Assembly (NCBI GenBank): GCA_004352715.1
Contig: SCFE01000064.1
Coordinates: 1,176,557 to 1,235,204, forward strand
From: Hofstenia miamia
Taxonomy: Eukaryota; Xenacoelomorpha; Acoela
Length of the DNA: 58,648 nucleotides
Direction: 5' to 3'
This document shows positions 35,599 through 46,235 of the stretch, in pieces. Made by a program: the position numbers and the translations under genes. Under the pieces are notes generated by a model, which saw only the letters and a program-made list of their open reading frames with translations, had not been told where the DNA came from and ran no database searches. Position 1 is the stretch's first letter. Each line of letters opens with the position of its first letter.

Positions 35599-37240
35599 TG
35601 CAATTGAACATTTAATGTCGATTCATTGGTATAAATTCTGTAAATAAGCGCTCTAAGGATCTAAGTATCTAAACAATAATATAACACCATATGTAATTGT
35701 CACTATCCATTTAACTTTTACCGTTAGATATTGCAAATTAATCGTTATATTAACATGATTTAGAGCTCATAGAAACTGTTAGAAACCATGTACATTTCCA
35801 CTGTGCCTTGAAATGCACAAACCAATAAGATCCCATAATTCATTCATCATTAGATTATATTTTCAGAGTAAATGTAGCGTTTAATAAACTATGGGTGGTG
35901 GTATTTTTACCTTGATGGGGTAAACTGAAAGAGCAGTGCGCCTAAACCGTCCCAGAGAGTACCTCCTCTTGGTAACTAACCATTATGAAAAGTGAAAGTT
36001 GATCCAGAAGCGTGGTGCTGAGCTAGCAATCGACGGGGGTGTTGCTATGCAGATGCCTGTACCTACAGTGGCCATTAAAACCAGGGTAATAGAAGATGTT
36101 ACCATGTGCACTTTGTGCATTTGGGGGCGGTAACTGCTGAGAAGCCTGTCTGTTTAGTATTTGTGGCGGACAGGCGGTGACACAGTGGAAACACTGCTTG
36201 CAAGACTGCTACTGTTGCCAGTTTCATGAGTGCGTCTGATGGGACAGTCATACAGGGATAACTACTTTGTCTCTAGCCTATGAGATAGGCCTAGGCCAGC
36301 GTTTGCTGTGCCCCTTTTTGAGGCAGCTTTGCTGTGTCAGTTATTTTAGCAGCTCTCTTAGTTATCACGATTGGTAGCCTTGGTTGGCCAAAGCAGGAGA
36401 GGTGTAACTCTCTCAACTGAAGCTTGGCCTTTGGCTTCACTCTGCTGATCAGACTCAACACAGCATATATATTTCGTGTATTTTACAGTTTTTGGTGAAA
36501 ATGAATTTAACTTTTTGATAGACCAAGAAGTGTTGAAAACACATAAACATGCACATTGTAAGAAATAAGATTGCCATTCATATGATCCTCTAGCCTTACA
36601 GTACACAGCCATAAATGAATTAATGCAAAAAACATGTATCGGCACTGACAATTTATTACACTGAGATACTACAAAAATCAATAATTATGATGGAACTAGT
36701 TACATTACAGTTTTCTCTGTGTGGTTATAGAGCATGCTAGTGGCTGCAGAAAGAATGTTGGCTAGGGTTAGGGGGCAATTTGCATTTAGAAATTTGAGTA
36801 ATTTTAATGCTTTAATTATCATATTTAGGAAGTTTTTTCTGAAAAACTGATTTTAGAGGACAACTGCACCCTTTGCAACGGCAAGAGGCGTTGGACGGCT
36901 GTCCCACACCCAGTAGGACTCTAGACAGGGGCTATGAGGTTTTTACTGGCTGGTAGGGTGGCTACGAGAACCATTGTTACTAGTACGACTGGGTATCTGT
37001 AAAGATTAATAAAAGGGTAAAACAGGAGAATAATTCTAAAAAGATCAGGTCAAAAAATTTTTATGGGACCTATGTTAACAATTTGCGTTTAAGTGCCTAA
37101 AGATGCTTTGAATGGTTTTATTATTGTGATATTATTTTGTTTCTGAATATCTCAATGCATTTGCAAAGTACAAAAACACTTATGGTGTAAGTATGAGATC
37201 TTCTCTATGCTCACATCACAGTTAAATATGCGTTTTTTCT
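35599..37240. other. Gene-free stretch with a GC-rich block at 35895-36340
   Basis: No convincing ORF. The block at 35895-36340 and a smaller one at 36860-36990 are near 50% GC, unlike the surroundings, and read like part of a repeat 5' region or structured non-coding sequence. I could not assign them. Confidence 0.4.
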
Positions 37241-37249
37241 CTTAGAAAA

Positions 37250-37256
<7 letters not shown>

Positions 37257-37291
<35 letters not shown>
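37257..37291. repeat. (TA)n microsatellite
   Basis: About 35 bases of alternating TA. A C-run at 37396-37405 and a CTGCC/CCGCC repeat near 37545-37567 follow. Confidence 0.85.
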
Positions 37292-37296
<5 letters not shown>

Positions 37297-37999
37297 GCTT
37301 TTGTGTAAACCATATGTGAAGAACAGCAGCAAGTGGTATTATGCACAAGATGAGCATACAGTGGTCCATTACAAGTTTTCATGCGCTCACCCAACCCCCC
37401 CCCCAGAGCTTGTAATGCCCTACGTATATTTGCTTTCACTTGCATTTTATAAAATGTGGGCCTTCAGACGTTCAAAAACGCATTGTGCGACCCGCGATCA
37501 AATCAGTTTGCCAAAAGAGATGGATGTGGGGCAAATTGTTGTGAACTGCCCTGCCCTGCCCCGCCCCACAGATTTTGTGCCCTGATTTTCAAAATGCGAC
37601 AAAATTTTATCAAGCAGCGAACTTTGATGTATGAAAATTACTTCTGTGTTTGCTGATCAGTGAGTGCATCATCAAATATACAATTATACGCTAAGGTAAT
37701 TTATTCAAAAACTATAGAGGGCGGGATTAAATTACTTTATCTATTAAAAAAGTGTATATATACTAACAATAATGATATTCGCTGTGTTTCCGTATTGACA
37801 CTTCAACATTCAAATCATTTAAAACAGTCTACACAATGCTTTTAATTGTAACAGACTGTATTAAATGTATGTAGAAAATTGAAAGATATTTAATACTTGA
37901 AAATATGGACAAGGAATCTAGTTTTAATATTGTTTACAAAATATTTTTTTATAATAGCATTTATCAGTTGAACAACATCAATTTTTAATTTTTAAAAAA

Positions 38000-38330
38000 T
38001 GCATACTCAAAATAATGTTTCCAAAAGCTAATATAAAATGCTTTGTGGAAAAAAATTGAATGCACATAGATTTCTAAAGACAGATTCAAATAGACAATGA
38101 AAAGGTCTTTAAAAATTTTAGTATGACTTTTTAAGTTTTGCTTTTTTCTTTGAGCAAACATCAATTTTAAAAAAAATTACTCTCAAATTAGTGTTTTCAA
38201 ATTGCAATACAAAATGCTTTGTGTGAAAAATTTGAGAACACATAGAAGAATTCTAAAAACTGATTCAGATAGACAATAAAAAGATCTTTAAAAAATTTAG
38301 TATGACTTTTTGAGTTTTGCATTTTTAACT
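38000..38330. repeat. Tandem duplication, ~180-bp units
   Basis: About 38000-38150 and 38178-38330 share AAAATGCTTTGTG, AATAGACAAT/AGATAGACAAT, TCTTTAAAAA and TTTAGTATGACTTTTT.AGTTTTGC in the same order and orientation. Non-coding. Confidence 0.6.
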
Positions 38331-38423
38331 GTATAAATTAGAAATTTGTTGTTTTTGCCTTTAGAAAGTTGATATATTCAGGGAGACATCTAACGAAAAA
38401 ATTATGAATTTCGACCAGAATTT

Positions 38424-39257
38424 TTGTGCTTCAATTTTTCCATATGTGCTACAAATTTATTTAAAAAATATCTAATTTTATTGCAACAATATTTTAATAA
38501 AAATTATTTAACTATAAATGTTACAAATACACAATTCACTATATTTTCTCCAAATGAATGCAAAAGTATTTCCAATAATATCCATCTTGAAATAAATAAT
38601 GGTGAAATAAAACAAATAGAAACAATTAAATACTTGGGTGTCGATATAAATAGGGACTTCGATTTTGGTTAATTCATTGCAAAGAAAATTAGAAGCATGA
38701 ATGTAGGTATACAGTATATCCGTGAATTGAAGCCATTCATCCAAAGCACACAAATAATACATTCTTTTGTAATAAGCCAATTTTCATATGCCTGCTTACT
38801 ACTTAATGGAATCAACATTAACAGAATTGAGCAATTAACCACAACATTTAACCATTCAGTCTGGACAATGTTTCAATGTGATAAACAACAAACTAGTACA
38901 TATGTACAAAAGTATAATTTGCTTTCTCCAAAATACCTGATTAAATTTACTAGTTTGCTATTTTTCTACAAGTATTTCTGTAAGTTAACACATCCATCCC
39001 CATTTTTAGACTGTTTATTAAAATTTAACTCATGCACTCACACATGTACTACACCCGTTCTTAATAAGTCTTCCTATTGGGAAAAGTCCTTCATTTATAA
39101 TACAGTCAAGCTTTGGAACAACTTAAATAACAGCATAAAAACTGTAAAAAGTTATGGAATTTTCAAATGCAAACTTAAGCATAATTTATTAAGTCACCAA
39201 GCAATAATAGGATCATCAAAAAAGTTACATGCATGGGAAGAATTTAGGATAATCTAA
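38424..39257 (+). pseudogene. LINE reverse transcriptase, C-terminal end
   Basis: Two adjacent frames (38424-38672 and 38697-39257) with one break between them. The first carries IKYLGVDINRDFDF, the RT thumb motif of Jockey/CR1-like LINEs. The second carries the usual C-terminal region (IHSFVISQFSYA...SFIYNTVKLWNNL...FK.KLKHNLL). The 5' part, including the catalytic palm, is missing. It lies directly upstream of the tRNA-like tandem array. Confidence 0.75.
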
Positions 39258-39440
39258 TTGTAATTGCGTTTGTTTTTGTTATTTTTACATTTTGAAAGGA
39301 GCATATCTTTGTTTTGAATCATTTGATGGAAATAAAGAGGTTGTTAACTGTTAAAATATCATTTTCTAGATTTTCATTAAATATCATTATATTGAATTTG
39401 CACAATGTAATAAATTATGTAATCCATTTAATAAAAATAT

Positions 39441-39480
39441 TACTTGAAACTAGCATAGTAGACCGCTCCATAATTCTGCA
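39441..39480 (-). pseudogene. tRNA-Leu(CAG)-like unit 0, 3' half deleted
   Basis: Only the 5' half and part of the anticodon arm remain (TGCAGAATTATGGAGCGGTC then GCTAGTTTCAAGTA). The rest is missing. First unit of the tandem array. Confidence 0.45.
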
Positions 39481-39778
39481 ATTCCAATTATATTTATAAA
39501 ATTTACTAAGAACATTTAGACATTGAATCTACTATTATATTAAGAAGAACTCAACAGAACTTAGCAATATAATTCAATTTAATTTTTGATCCCTCTACAC
39601 TTCATAATGAAAATATTATTTGTTCTTGAATATAGAATATTTATATATGCATATAAAGCAATTTTAAAATTAGTACTTTTTAACAGATAACTTTTTCAAT
39701 ATTTTAAATTTTTATTAAATATCACAATATTGAATTTGCAATATATAATATATTATGTAATCCACCTTCAAAATATAT

Positions 39779-39859
39779 TGACAGAGGTGTGTATGAACCC
39801 ACGCATCCGAAGATACTAGTACCTGAAACTAGCAACTTAGACCACTCGACCACTCTGCC
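39779..39859 (-). pseudogene. tRNA-Leu(CAG)-like unit 1
   Basis: The acceptor stem GGCAGAG/CTCTGTC pairs with one G-U and has discriminator A. The anticodon stem CTAGT/ACTAG is perfect around the loop TTCAGGT, giving anticodon CAG (Leu). The D arm resembles GGTCGAGTGGTCTAAG. The T arm is damaged (GTGGGTTCATACACAC, one base short), so it is probably not functional. Confidence 0.65.
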
Positions 39860-40175
39860 ATTTCAATTTTGTTGTTAAAATTTACCTAAGAAAACGCAGA
39901 CATTTATTCTAATATTTTGCTAAGAAAAACTCAGCAGAACTTAGCAATATATTTAATTTTTTTTTACGATCCAAGTACACTTTCTATTATAATTGTTATT
40001 TGTTCATTTTCAGTTATGCATTTTGAATATTTATATTTTTTAATACTGCAATTGATAAATTTTTAATATAGAGTTTTTCTACAGAATAAATTATCATACT
40101 TCTTAATTCTTATTAAACATCACGATATTGAAATTGCACTATATAATATATTCTGTAATCCATTTTTAAAATTAT

Positions 40176-40256
40176 TGATAGAGGTGTGTACAAACCCATG
40201 CATCCAAAGATACTAGCAACTGAAACTAGCAGTTTTGACCACTCGGCCACTCTGCA
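40176..40256 (-). pseudogene. tRNA-Leu(CAG)-like unit 2
   Basis: Keeps the CAG anticodon (loop TTCAGTT in a CTAGT/GCTAG stem) and a GGCCGAGTGG D arm, but the acceptor stem starts TGCAGAG and the T arm is mutated. Confidence 0.6.
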
Positions 40257-40547
40257 TGTCAATTAAATTTTTATTTAATTAAAAAAACTTAGAGATAGAT
40301 TTTAATAGTTTATCAAGAAGAATTTAGGAAAACATTTTAAATTATTATGTCATGCAGGTACATTTCATAATAAAAATTGTTTTTTATTTTTCAGTTATGA
40401 ATTGTGAATATGTATATGCATATAAAGCAATTTTTAATATTGTGTTTTTCTACAGATTAAATTATCATATTTCTTAATTTTCAGGGAATATCAAGATATT
40501 GAATTTGCACTATGTAATATATTATGTAATCCATTTAATAAAAATAT

Positions 40548-40629
40548 TGGAAGAGGTGGGATTTGAACCCACGCATCCAAAGATACTAGAAATTTAAACT
40601 AAAGCCTTAGACCACTTGGCCACTCTGCC
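40548..40629 (-). pseudogene. tRNA-Leu-like unit 3, anticodon lost
   Basis: Best T arm of the array (GTGGGTTCAAATCCCAC, the canonical form), and the acceptor stem has one mismatch. The anticodon loop has changed to TTAAATT-like sequence and the stem is weakened, so the CAG identity is lost. Confidence 0.6.
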
Positions 40630-40929
40630 ATTACAATTACATTTTTAAAATTTACCTAATAACAGTTAGACATTTATTCTAATATTTTCTTAAGAAGAAC
40701 ACAGCAGCACTTAGAAAAAAAAATTATTTGTAATGCAGGTTTATTTCATAATGAAAATTTATTTCTTCATTTTTATTTATGAATTGTGAATATATATTTT
40801 CATATAATGCAATTGATAAATTCGTACTTTTCTACAGATTAAATTATCATATTTTTAAATTTTCAATAAATATCAATATATATAATTTGCACTATGTAAT
40901 ATATTATGTAATCCATTTACAAAAAATAT

Positions 40930-41012
40930 TGACAGAAATGGGATTTGAAACCCATGCAATCGAAAATAGTAGTACCTGAAATTAACACCTTAGACCACTT
41001 GGCCACTCTGCC
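40930..41012 (-). pseudogene. tRNA-Leu(CAG)-like unit 4
   Basis: The acceptor stem GGCAGAG/TTCTGTC pairs with G-U pairs. The T arm has an ATGGG/CCCAT stem with one extra loop base. The loop TTCAGGT keeps anticodon CAG, but the anticodon stem is disrupted. Confidence 0.6.
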
Positions 41013-41317
41013 TATACAAATATGTTTGTAAAATTTAGCTAATAACAGTTAGACATTTATTCTAATATTTCGCTAAGAAGAAATCAGCAGAACTTTGCAA
41101 AACACTTTACATTTTTTTTAATGCAGGTATATTTTACAATCAAAATTATATTTCTTCATTTTCATTTATTAATTGTAAATATATATTTTCATATAATGCA
41201 ATTGATAAATTAGCAGTTTTCTACAGGTTAAATGATCATATTTCTTATTTTCAATAAATATCAAGATATTCAATTTGCAAAATTTAATATATTATGTAAT
41301 CCATTTACAAAAAATAT

Positions 41318-41399
41318 TGTCAGAGGTGGGTATCAAACCCATGCATCCAAAGATACTAATACCTGAAACTAGTGCTTAGACCACTTGGCCACTTCTGCC
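41318..41399 (-). pseudogene. tRNA-Leu(CAG)-like unit 5
   Basis: Keeps loop TTCAGGT (CAG) in a CTAGT/ATTAG stem and a TGGGTTTGATACCCA T arm, but an extra base interrupts the acceptor/D junction (GGCAGAAGTGG). Confidence 0.6.
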
Positions 41400-41571
41400 A
41401 TAAAAATTAGTATTTTAATATCTACATTAAAAAACTGAGACATAGATTTTAATATTTTAAGCAGAATTATGCAGATTTTATCAAAACACTTCAAATTATT
41501 TTTTATTGTAGGTACATTTCATAATGAAAATTATATTTGTTCATTTTCATTTATAAATTTTGAATATATAC

Positions 41572-41886
41572 TGTGGTATAATCCATCAGAAGCCATGTGT
41601 GGTCAAAATGAGAGAAAGAATAGAAGTAACTAAGACTAAAATGTAATATTCATTGAATGTACAACACATGGATGGATATGATAGATTATTTAATTTGTAA
41701 AATGTTTGAAGCAGTTTTATATTTAAATTAACTCAGTAGTATTTGGCAAACATCAAGATGACTAAAGAGCATACACTAATTAACATTGATGTTGTGTAAT
41801 TAAAAGCAGAACTAGAAACGTGAGGGAAAATTGTAAACAAGCTTCAATCAACAGGTACTAGCCGAGTGTTTGATTATTTACTTACA
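41572..41886 (+). repeat. LTR (U3-like) at the 5' end of E3
   Basis: Begins TGTGGTATAATCCATCA, closely matching the LTR starts at 52667 (TGTGACATAATCCATCA) and 12198 on the minus strand (TGTAACATAATCG). Similarity continues to ACAGGTACT..CCGAGTGTTTG and ends at ACTTACA. The other LTRs continue for about 1 kb with R and U5, which are missing here. Confidence 0.65.
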
Positions 41887-41889
41887 TCT

Positions 41890-41903
41890 TGGAGGGCGCA
41901 GCA
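41890..41903 (+). promoter_or_regulatory. Candidate primer-binding site of E3
   Basis: TGGAGGGCGCAGC three bases after the LTR-like end. It starts with TGG as expected of a tRNA primer-binding site. The tRNA was not identified. Confidence 0.35.
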
Positions 41904-42010
41904 TATCAACACTATTTAGTATTGGAAATAGAAATGTAAACAAATTATAAGGAATTAGTGGGAGAGTACCAACAATATTACAACGATGAAAGCTTAAAAG
42001 CCAATATTGG

Positions 42011-42545
42011 ATGTTACTAAACAGTACGAAAATGAATAAGAGAGATCTACGTAATTACATGTCCCAGGTAGAAAGATTGTTAAAGCTAAGTTCAAGAGAA
42101 CAAACATATTCAAAATATGACTTATTTTTGCATATTTGCAAGGGACTACCAGATCCAATTCGACAACAGTTTGAAATAAAGTGTGATGCTGATGATTCCT
42201 TAGACAGAATGATAAGGAAAGGGTTAGCTATACAAGTGAAAATGGTAAAGGCAGTACCATTGTCAATTACAAACAATAATAGTATAATAACAGGAAGAGA
42301 AGATATACGAAAAAACCCAGAGATGAAATTATAAAAATAAAACTAAAAGATGGTACAATAAAAAGAATAAATAGGAAAGACTTAAAGTGCCACATGTGCG
42401 GTAAGAAAGGCCACACAAAAAATATTGCAAGCAAAAAGTTAATTTAATCAAGGAGGAAGAAGCATATTTTGAAGAGGAAGACTTACTAGATGATGAGGAT
42501 GAAGAAGAACAAAACGAAGAAACAGACAGTGATAATTTAAATTAA
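42011..42545 (+). pseudogene. gag: E3 gag, with zinc knuckle split by a frameshift
   Basis: An N-terminal helical frame (42011-42334) is followed by a zinc-knuckle start (CHMCGKKGH) near 42388, broken by a one-base frameshift in a run of A before the last cysteine. A Glu/Asp-rich tail follows near 42450-42545. The start is not certain because earlier codons are also gag-like. The product would be the structural protein of the Gypsy element. The upstream LTR and downstream protease/RT fit the usual order. Confidence 0.7.
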
Positions 42546-42599
42546 AGGAGCACTGTCTCCAATAAACCATCCACCCATACAAATTGTAACTGACCTGAT

Positions 42600-44537
42600 C
42601 AAAACAAATACAATCAAAGTTGTAATTAATGGATTAATGGTCAAAGCAACTATAGATATGGGAGCAGTAATATCAATCATTACTGATGAATGTGCATTGA
42701 GAAAAGGATTCAAAAGACAAAGTCTACAAAAAGAAAAAAGTAGGTTAATAAATGCCTTGGGAGATTATATTGACATAAAAGGTAAACTGGAAGAGGTGCC
42801 AATTCGAACAGTGAATACGACGTTCTCACAAACATTTATGGTTATAGACACAGAAAGAAATTCATTACTGTATGAAGTGATACTGGGAAACGATTTTCTG
42901 ATGAATAATAAGTGCATCATAGATTACATGAATAAAACAATATTGGTACAGGAAGAAATAGTAACAACCCATGAAGAGGAAAAAGAAAACACGGAGGTAA
43001 TACAGTTCCAACTAAGTGAGGACATAAAAATATTACCTAATAATTGGAGAATGTGCTAAATAGAAACAGGAAATGAGATAAGTGCTGAAATAATGATATA
43101 TGATCAGAAAGGAATCAATACAAAACAATTGTCAATCCTGTTGAGTCTGTGCACAGTAACGAAAGGTAAAGGTACTATACTGATATTAAATGCAAATGAC
43201 CCCATAGTTAAGATAAAAAGGGAAAATCTTAAGATAAAAGGAAAAAGAGTTAAAACGGAAAAAATGACTGTGAATAAAACAATTAACATAATAGAAGAAG
43301 ACAAGTAGTATCAAATACCAGAAATCAACGAAATGGACTATCAGCATCTGAACGAAGGGGAACGAAAAAAAATTGGTTGAAATCCTACAAAAACACGCAA
43401 AAATATTCAACTTTGGAGAGATAAGCGTTGGAAAAGCAGTGGGAGAAGCACACAAAATTATAACAACCATGGATGAGCCAATAAGATTACCATGTAGGAG
43501 AGTACCAGAAAATCTGAAAGAAAATTATAATACCATTCTGAATGAACTAATAGACAACAAGATAATAAGACATATTGAAAGCCCATATGCTGCACTGATG
43601 GTCTTTGTCAAACAAGGGAAAAAGTATAGGCTATGCATAGATTTTTGCAAGCTCAATGACATTACAAAGAAAGACGCATACCCACTTCCAAGGATAGAAG
43701 ATATCATATATGAAGCCAGCAAGAATAAGTATCACACCTGTATAGACTTATGTTAAGGCGTATTGGCAGATGCTGATGGCGCCTAAAGACATCAAAAAGA
43801 CAGCATTTATAACGCCATATGGTCTATTCAAATGGATGTACATGGCTTTTGGGTTATGTAATGCGCCGGCTACCTTTCAAAGGTATGTAACAAAGGTGCT
43901 CAAGCAAAATAACAAAAAGATAGGAAAGGGAGTAAGTGCATACATAGATGATATTTTGATAGCAAGTGATACAATCAAAGAACATATTGATAAACCTGAT
44001 AGAACATTAACAATTCTCTATAATGCAGGACTGCGTGTAAACAGGAAAAAATTTGAAATCCTGAAAACACAAGTAGTATTCTTGGGAAGACAGATACAGA
44101 AAGTAAGAATGAAGAATAATGCAAAAGAAATGATACAGAACATTAGTAGTCTGAAAACAAAGAAAGACCTACAGAGAATAATGGGATTTATAAACTATTA
44201 TGAATCTTTTATAGCAAATGTAGCCCACAAAACAAGCAAAATGACGGCATTGTTAAAGAAAAATAAGATTTTTGAATGGACATGGAGAAAACAGGAACAG
44301 TTGGACAACATAAAGAGTGAATTAAGTAAGATGCCAACATTAAACACACCAGAATCAGACTATGAAAAGGAATTTATCTTAGGTTGCGATGCAAGTAATG
44401 TCGCCATAGGTGCATGTCTAGGGCAAATAAAAGATGGAAAGGAGGTACCTATACAGTTCTTCAGTAGAAAACTCACACAAAGTGAGGAAAAACTAGATTG
44501 GAATAGGTTGGAAGGTAAGGAACGATTGTCGAATATT
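42600..44537 (+). pseudogene. pol: E3 pol: protease, RT, partial RNase H
   Basis: The protease region (42637-43059) reads ATIDMGAVISII, so the catalytic DTG/DSG has become DMG; its second half (ILGNDFLM) is intact. RT follows in two frames (43373-43756 and 43770-44537) with a one-base shift at about 43755. It carries the YIDD catalytic motif (near 43938-43953) and FLGRQI. The start of RNase H (LGCDASNVAIGACL, FSRKLTQSE, DWNRLEG) then stops abruptly where the LTR fragment of the long-ORF family begins at 44538. Integrase is absent. Confidence 0.8.
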
Positions 44538-44830
44538 TGTAGAATTCATACTAGTAAGTCTGAGCTAATTTAGGAGCTGCTATGACAATTGTTTCCTCCT
44601 TATGTAGTACGGTAGGTGACGGACTCCAGTATCTGTCTCTCTTCTTTCTGTTCTATTGCTTTAGTAGTTATACGATTAACTTATTATCTCATCAACTAAT
44701 ATTGATACGAAACTAACAACTGTTTTTTTTGAACCAAGAAACGCGACAACTAATATTGATAAGAAACTAACAACTGTTGTTTTAGATCCAAGACACGAGA
44801 CAGATTGTACAAAGTACAGGGAGGGAGGGC
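44538..44830 (-). repeat. LTR 3' end of the long-ORF family
   Basis: Matches 10901-11150 closely on the same strand, from TGTACTTTGTACA near 44818 to GAATTCTACA at 44538. Includes CCTACCGTACTACATAAGGA and AGATACTGGAGTC. It abuts the truncated RNase H of E3 on one side and a gap on the other. A 45-base internal duplication is present around 44690-44790. Confidence 0.75.
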
Positions 44831-45830
44831 NNNNNNNNNNNNNNNNNNNNNNNNNNNNNNNNNNNNNNNNNNNNNNNNNNNNNNNNNNNNNNNNNNNNNN
44901 NNNNNNNNNNNNNNNNNNNNNNNNNNNNNNNNNNNNNNNNNNNNNNNNNNNNNNNNNNNNNNNNNNNNNNNNNNNNNNNNNNNNNNNNNNNNNNNNNNNN
45001 NNNNNNNNNNNNNNNNNNNNNNNNNNNNNNNNNNNNNNNNNNNNNNNNNNNNNNNNNNNNNNNNNNNNNNNNNNNNNNNNNNNNNNNNNNNNNNNNNNNN
45101 NNNNNNNNNNNNNNNNNNNNNNNNNNNNNNNNNNNNNNNNNNNNNNNNNNNNNNNNNNNNNNNNNNNNNNNNNNNNNNNNNNNNNNNNNNNNNNNNNNNN
45201 NNNNNNNNNNNNNNNNNNNNNNNNNNNNNNNNNNNNNNNNNNNNNNNNNNNNNNNNNNNNNNNNNNNNNNNNNNNNNNNNNNNNNNNNNNNNNNNNNNNN
45301 NNNNNNNNNNNNNNNNNNNNNNNNNNNNNNNNNNNNNNNNNNNNNNNNNNNNNNNNNNNNNNNNNNNNNNNNNNNNNNNNNNNNNNNNNNNNNNNNNNNN
45401 NNNNNNNNNNNNNNNNNNNNNNNNNNNNNNNNNNNNNNNNNNNNNNNNNNNNNNNNNNNNNNNNNNNNNNNNNNNNNNNNNNNNNNNNNNNNNNNNNNNN
45501 NNNNNNNNNNNNNNNNNNNNNNNNNNNNNNNNNNNNNNNNNNNNNNNNNNNNNNNNNNNNNNNNNNNNNNNNNNNNNNNNNNNNNNNNNNNNNNNNNNNN
45601 NNNNNNNNNNNNNNNNNNNNNNNNNNNNNNNNNNNNNNNNNNNNNNNNNNNNNNNNNNNNNNNNNNNNNNNNNNNNNNNNNNNNNNNNNNNNNNNNNNNN
45701 NNNNNNNNNNNNNNNNNNNNNNNNNNNNNNNNNNNNNNNNNNNNNNNNNNNNNNNNNNNNNNNNNNNNNNNNNNNNNNNNNNNNNNNNNNNNNNNNNNNN
45801 NNNNNNNNNNNNNNNNNNNNNNNNNNNNNN
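44831..45830. other. Assembly gap (1000 N)
   Basis: Exactly 1000 N, between the LTR fragment and the N-terminal half of the decayed homologue. More of that copy may be missing here. Confidence 0.99.
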
Positions 45831-46235
45831 GACCTATGCTCAATAGTAGGGATCCTTTTGTTCTCTGTGTTCAAGATGTTGACAATCCAGAAAACTTCTC
45901 TAGGTTAACAGCTTTTATTAAAGCTTTAGTGACCAGAGCGACTTCAACAGCAGACAAGGCCAGAAGTTCCTCTTCACTATAGAATTGTTCTTAATTGCTC
46001 TGGGGAGCATATTGTCTGTTTGAGAAAAATGAGAGGTATGATCTCACCATCTTGTTTGGCTTGGCACTGAGTCTCAATAATACAATTATATCTACACTCA
46101 GGATAATTAAGGCATTCTAAACCAAGAATATCTCAGTTTTATTATGTACAGTACATTGTGGTACTGCAACAACTCAAAGAACTGAGTATTAGATCCAGGT
46201 TTTCATTCCACTTGTTGGCTGGTACACAGTGGTGC
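45831..46235. other. Short contig edge, possibly part of the decayed homologue's element
   Basis: Minus-strand fragments look protein-like (SEEELLALSAVEVALVTKAL near 45920-45980) but I cannot align them to the long protein. No gene called. Confidence 0.3.

Larger units (their letters stand above)
39345..41570 (-). repeat. Tandem array of ~380-bp units with tRNA-Leu-like genes
   Basis: Six units repeat the same order: an AATATC...AATTTGCA.TATGTAATATATTATGTAATCCATTTA leader, a tRNA-like sequence on the minus strand, then TTAGACATTTATTCTAATATTT...AAGAA...CAGAACTT and a TTTCATAATGAAAAT.TATTTGTTCATTTT segment. The 5' ends of the tRNA parts are at 39480, 39859, 40256, 40629, 41012 and 41399, a spacing of 373-397 bases. 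The array follows a LINE 3' end and is cut on the right by insertion of element E3 at 41572. Confidence 0.8.

Noticed and set aside
37301-37656. Overlapping plus-strand ORFs of 66-94 codons
   Set aside because: They arise from simple C/G-rich and AT repeats with no protein-like pattern.
39281-39500. tRNA-like array as bacterial-type or CRISPR repeat
   Set aside because: Unit length (~380), tRNA-type stems with a CAG anticodon and a LINE/LTR context rule out CRISPR.
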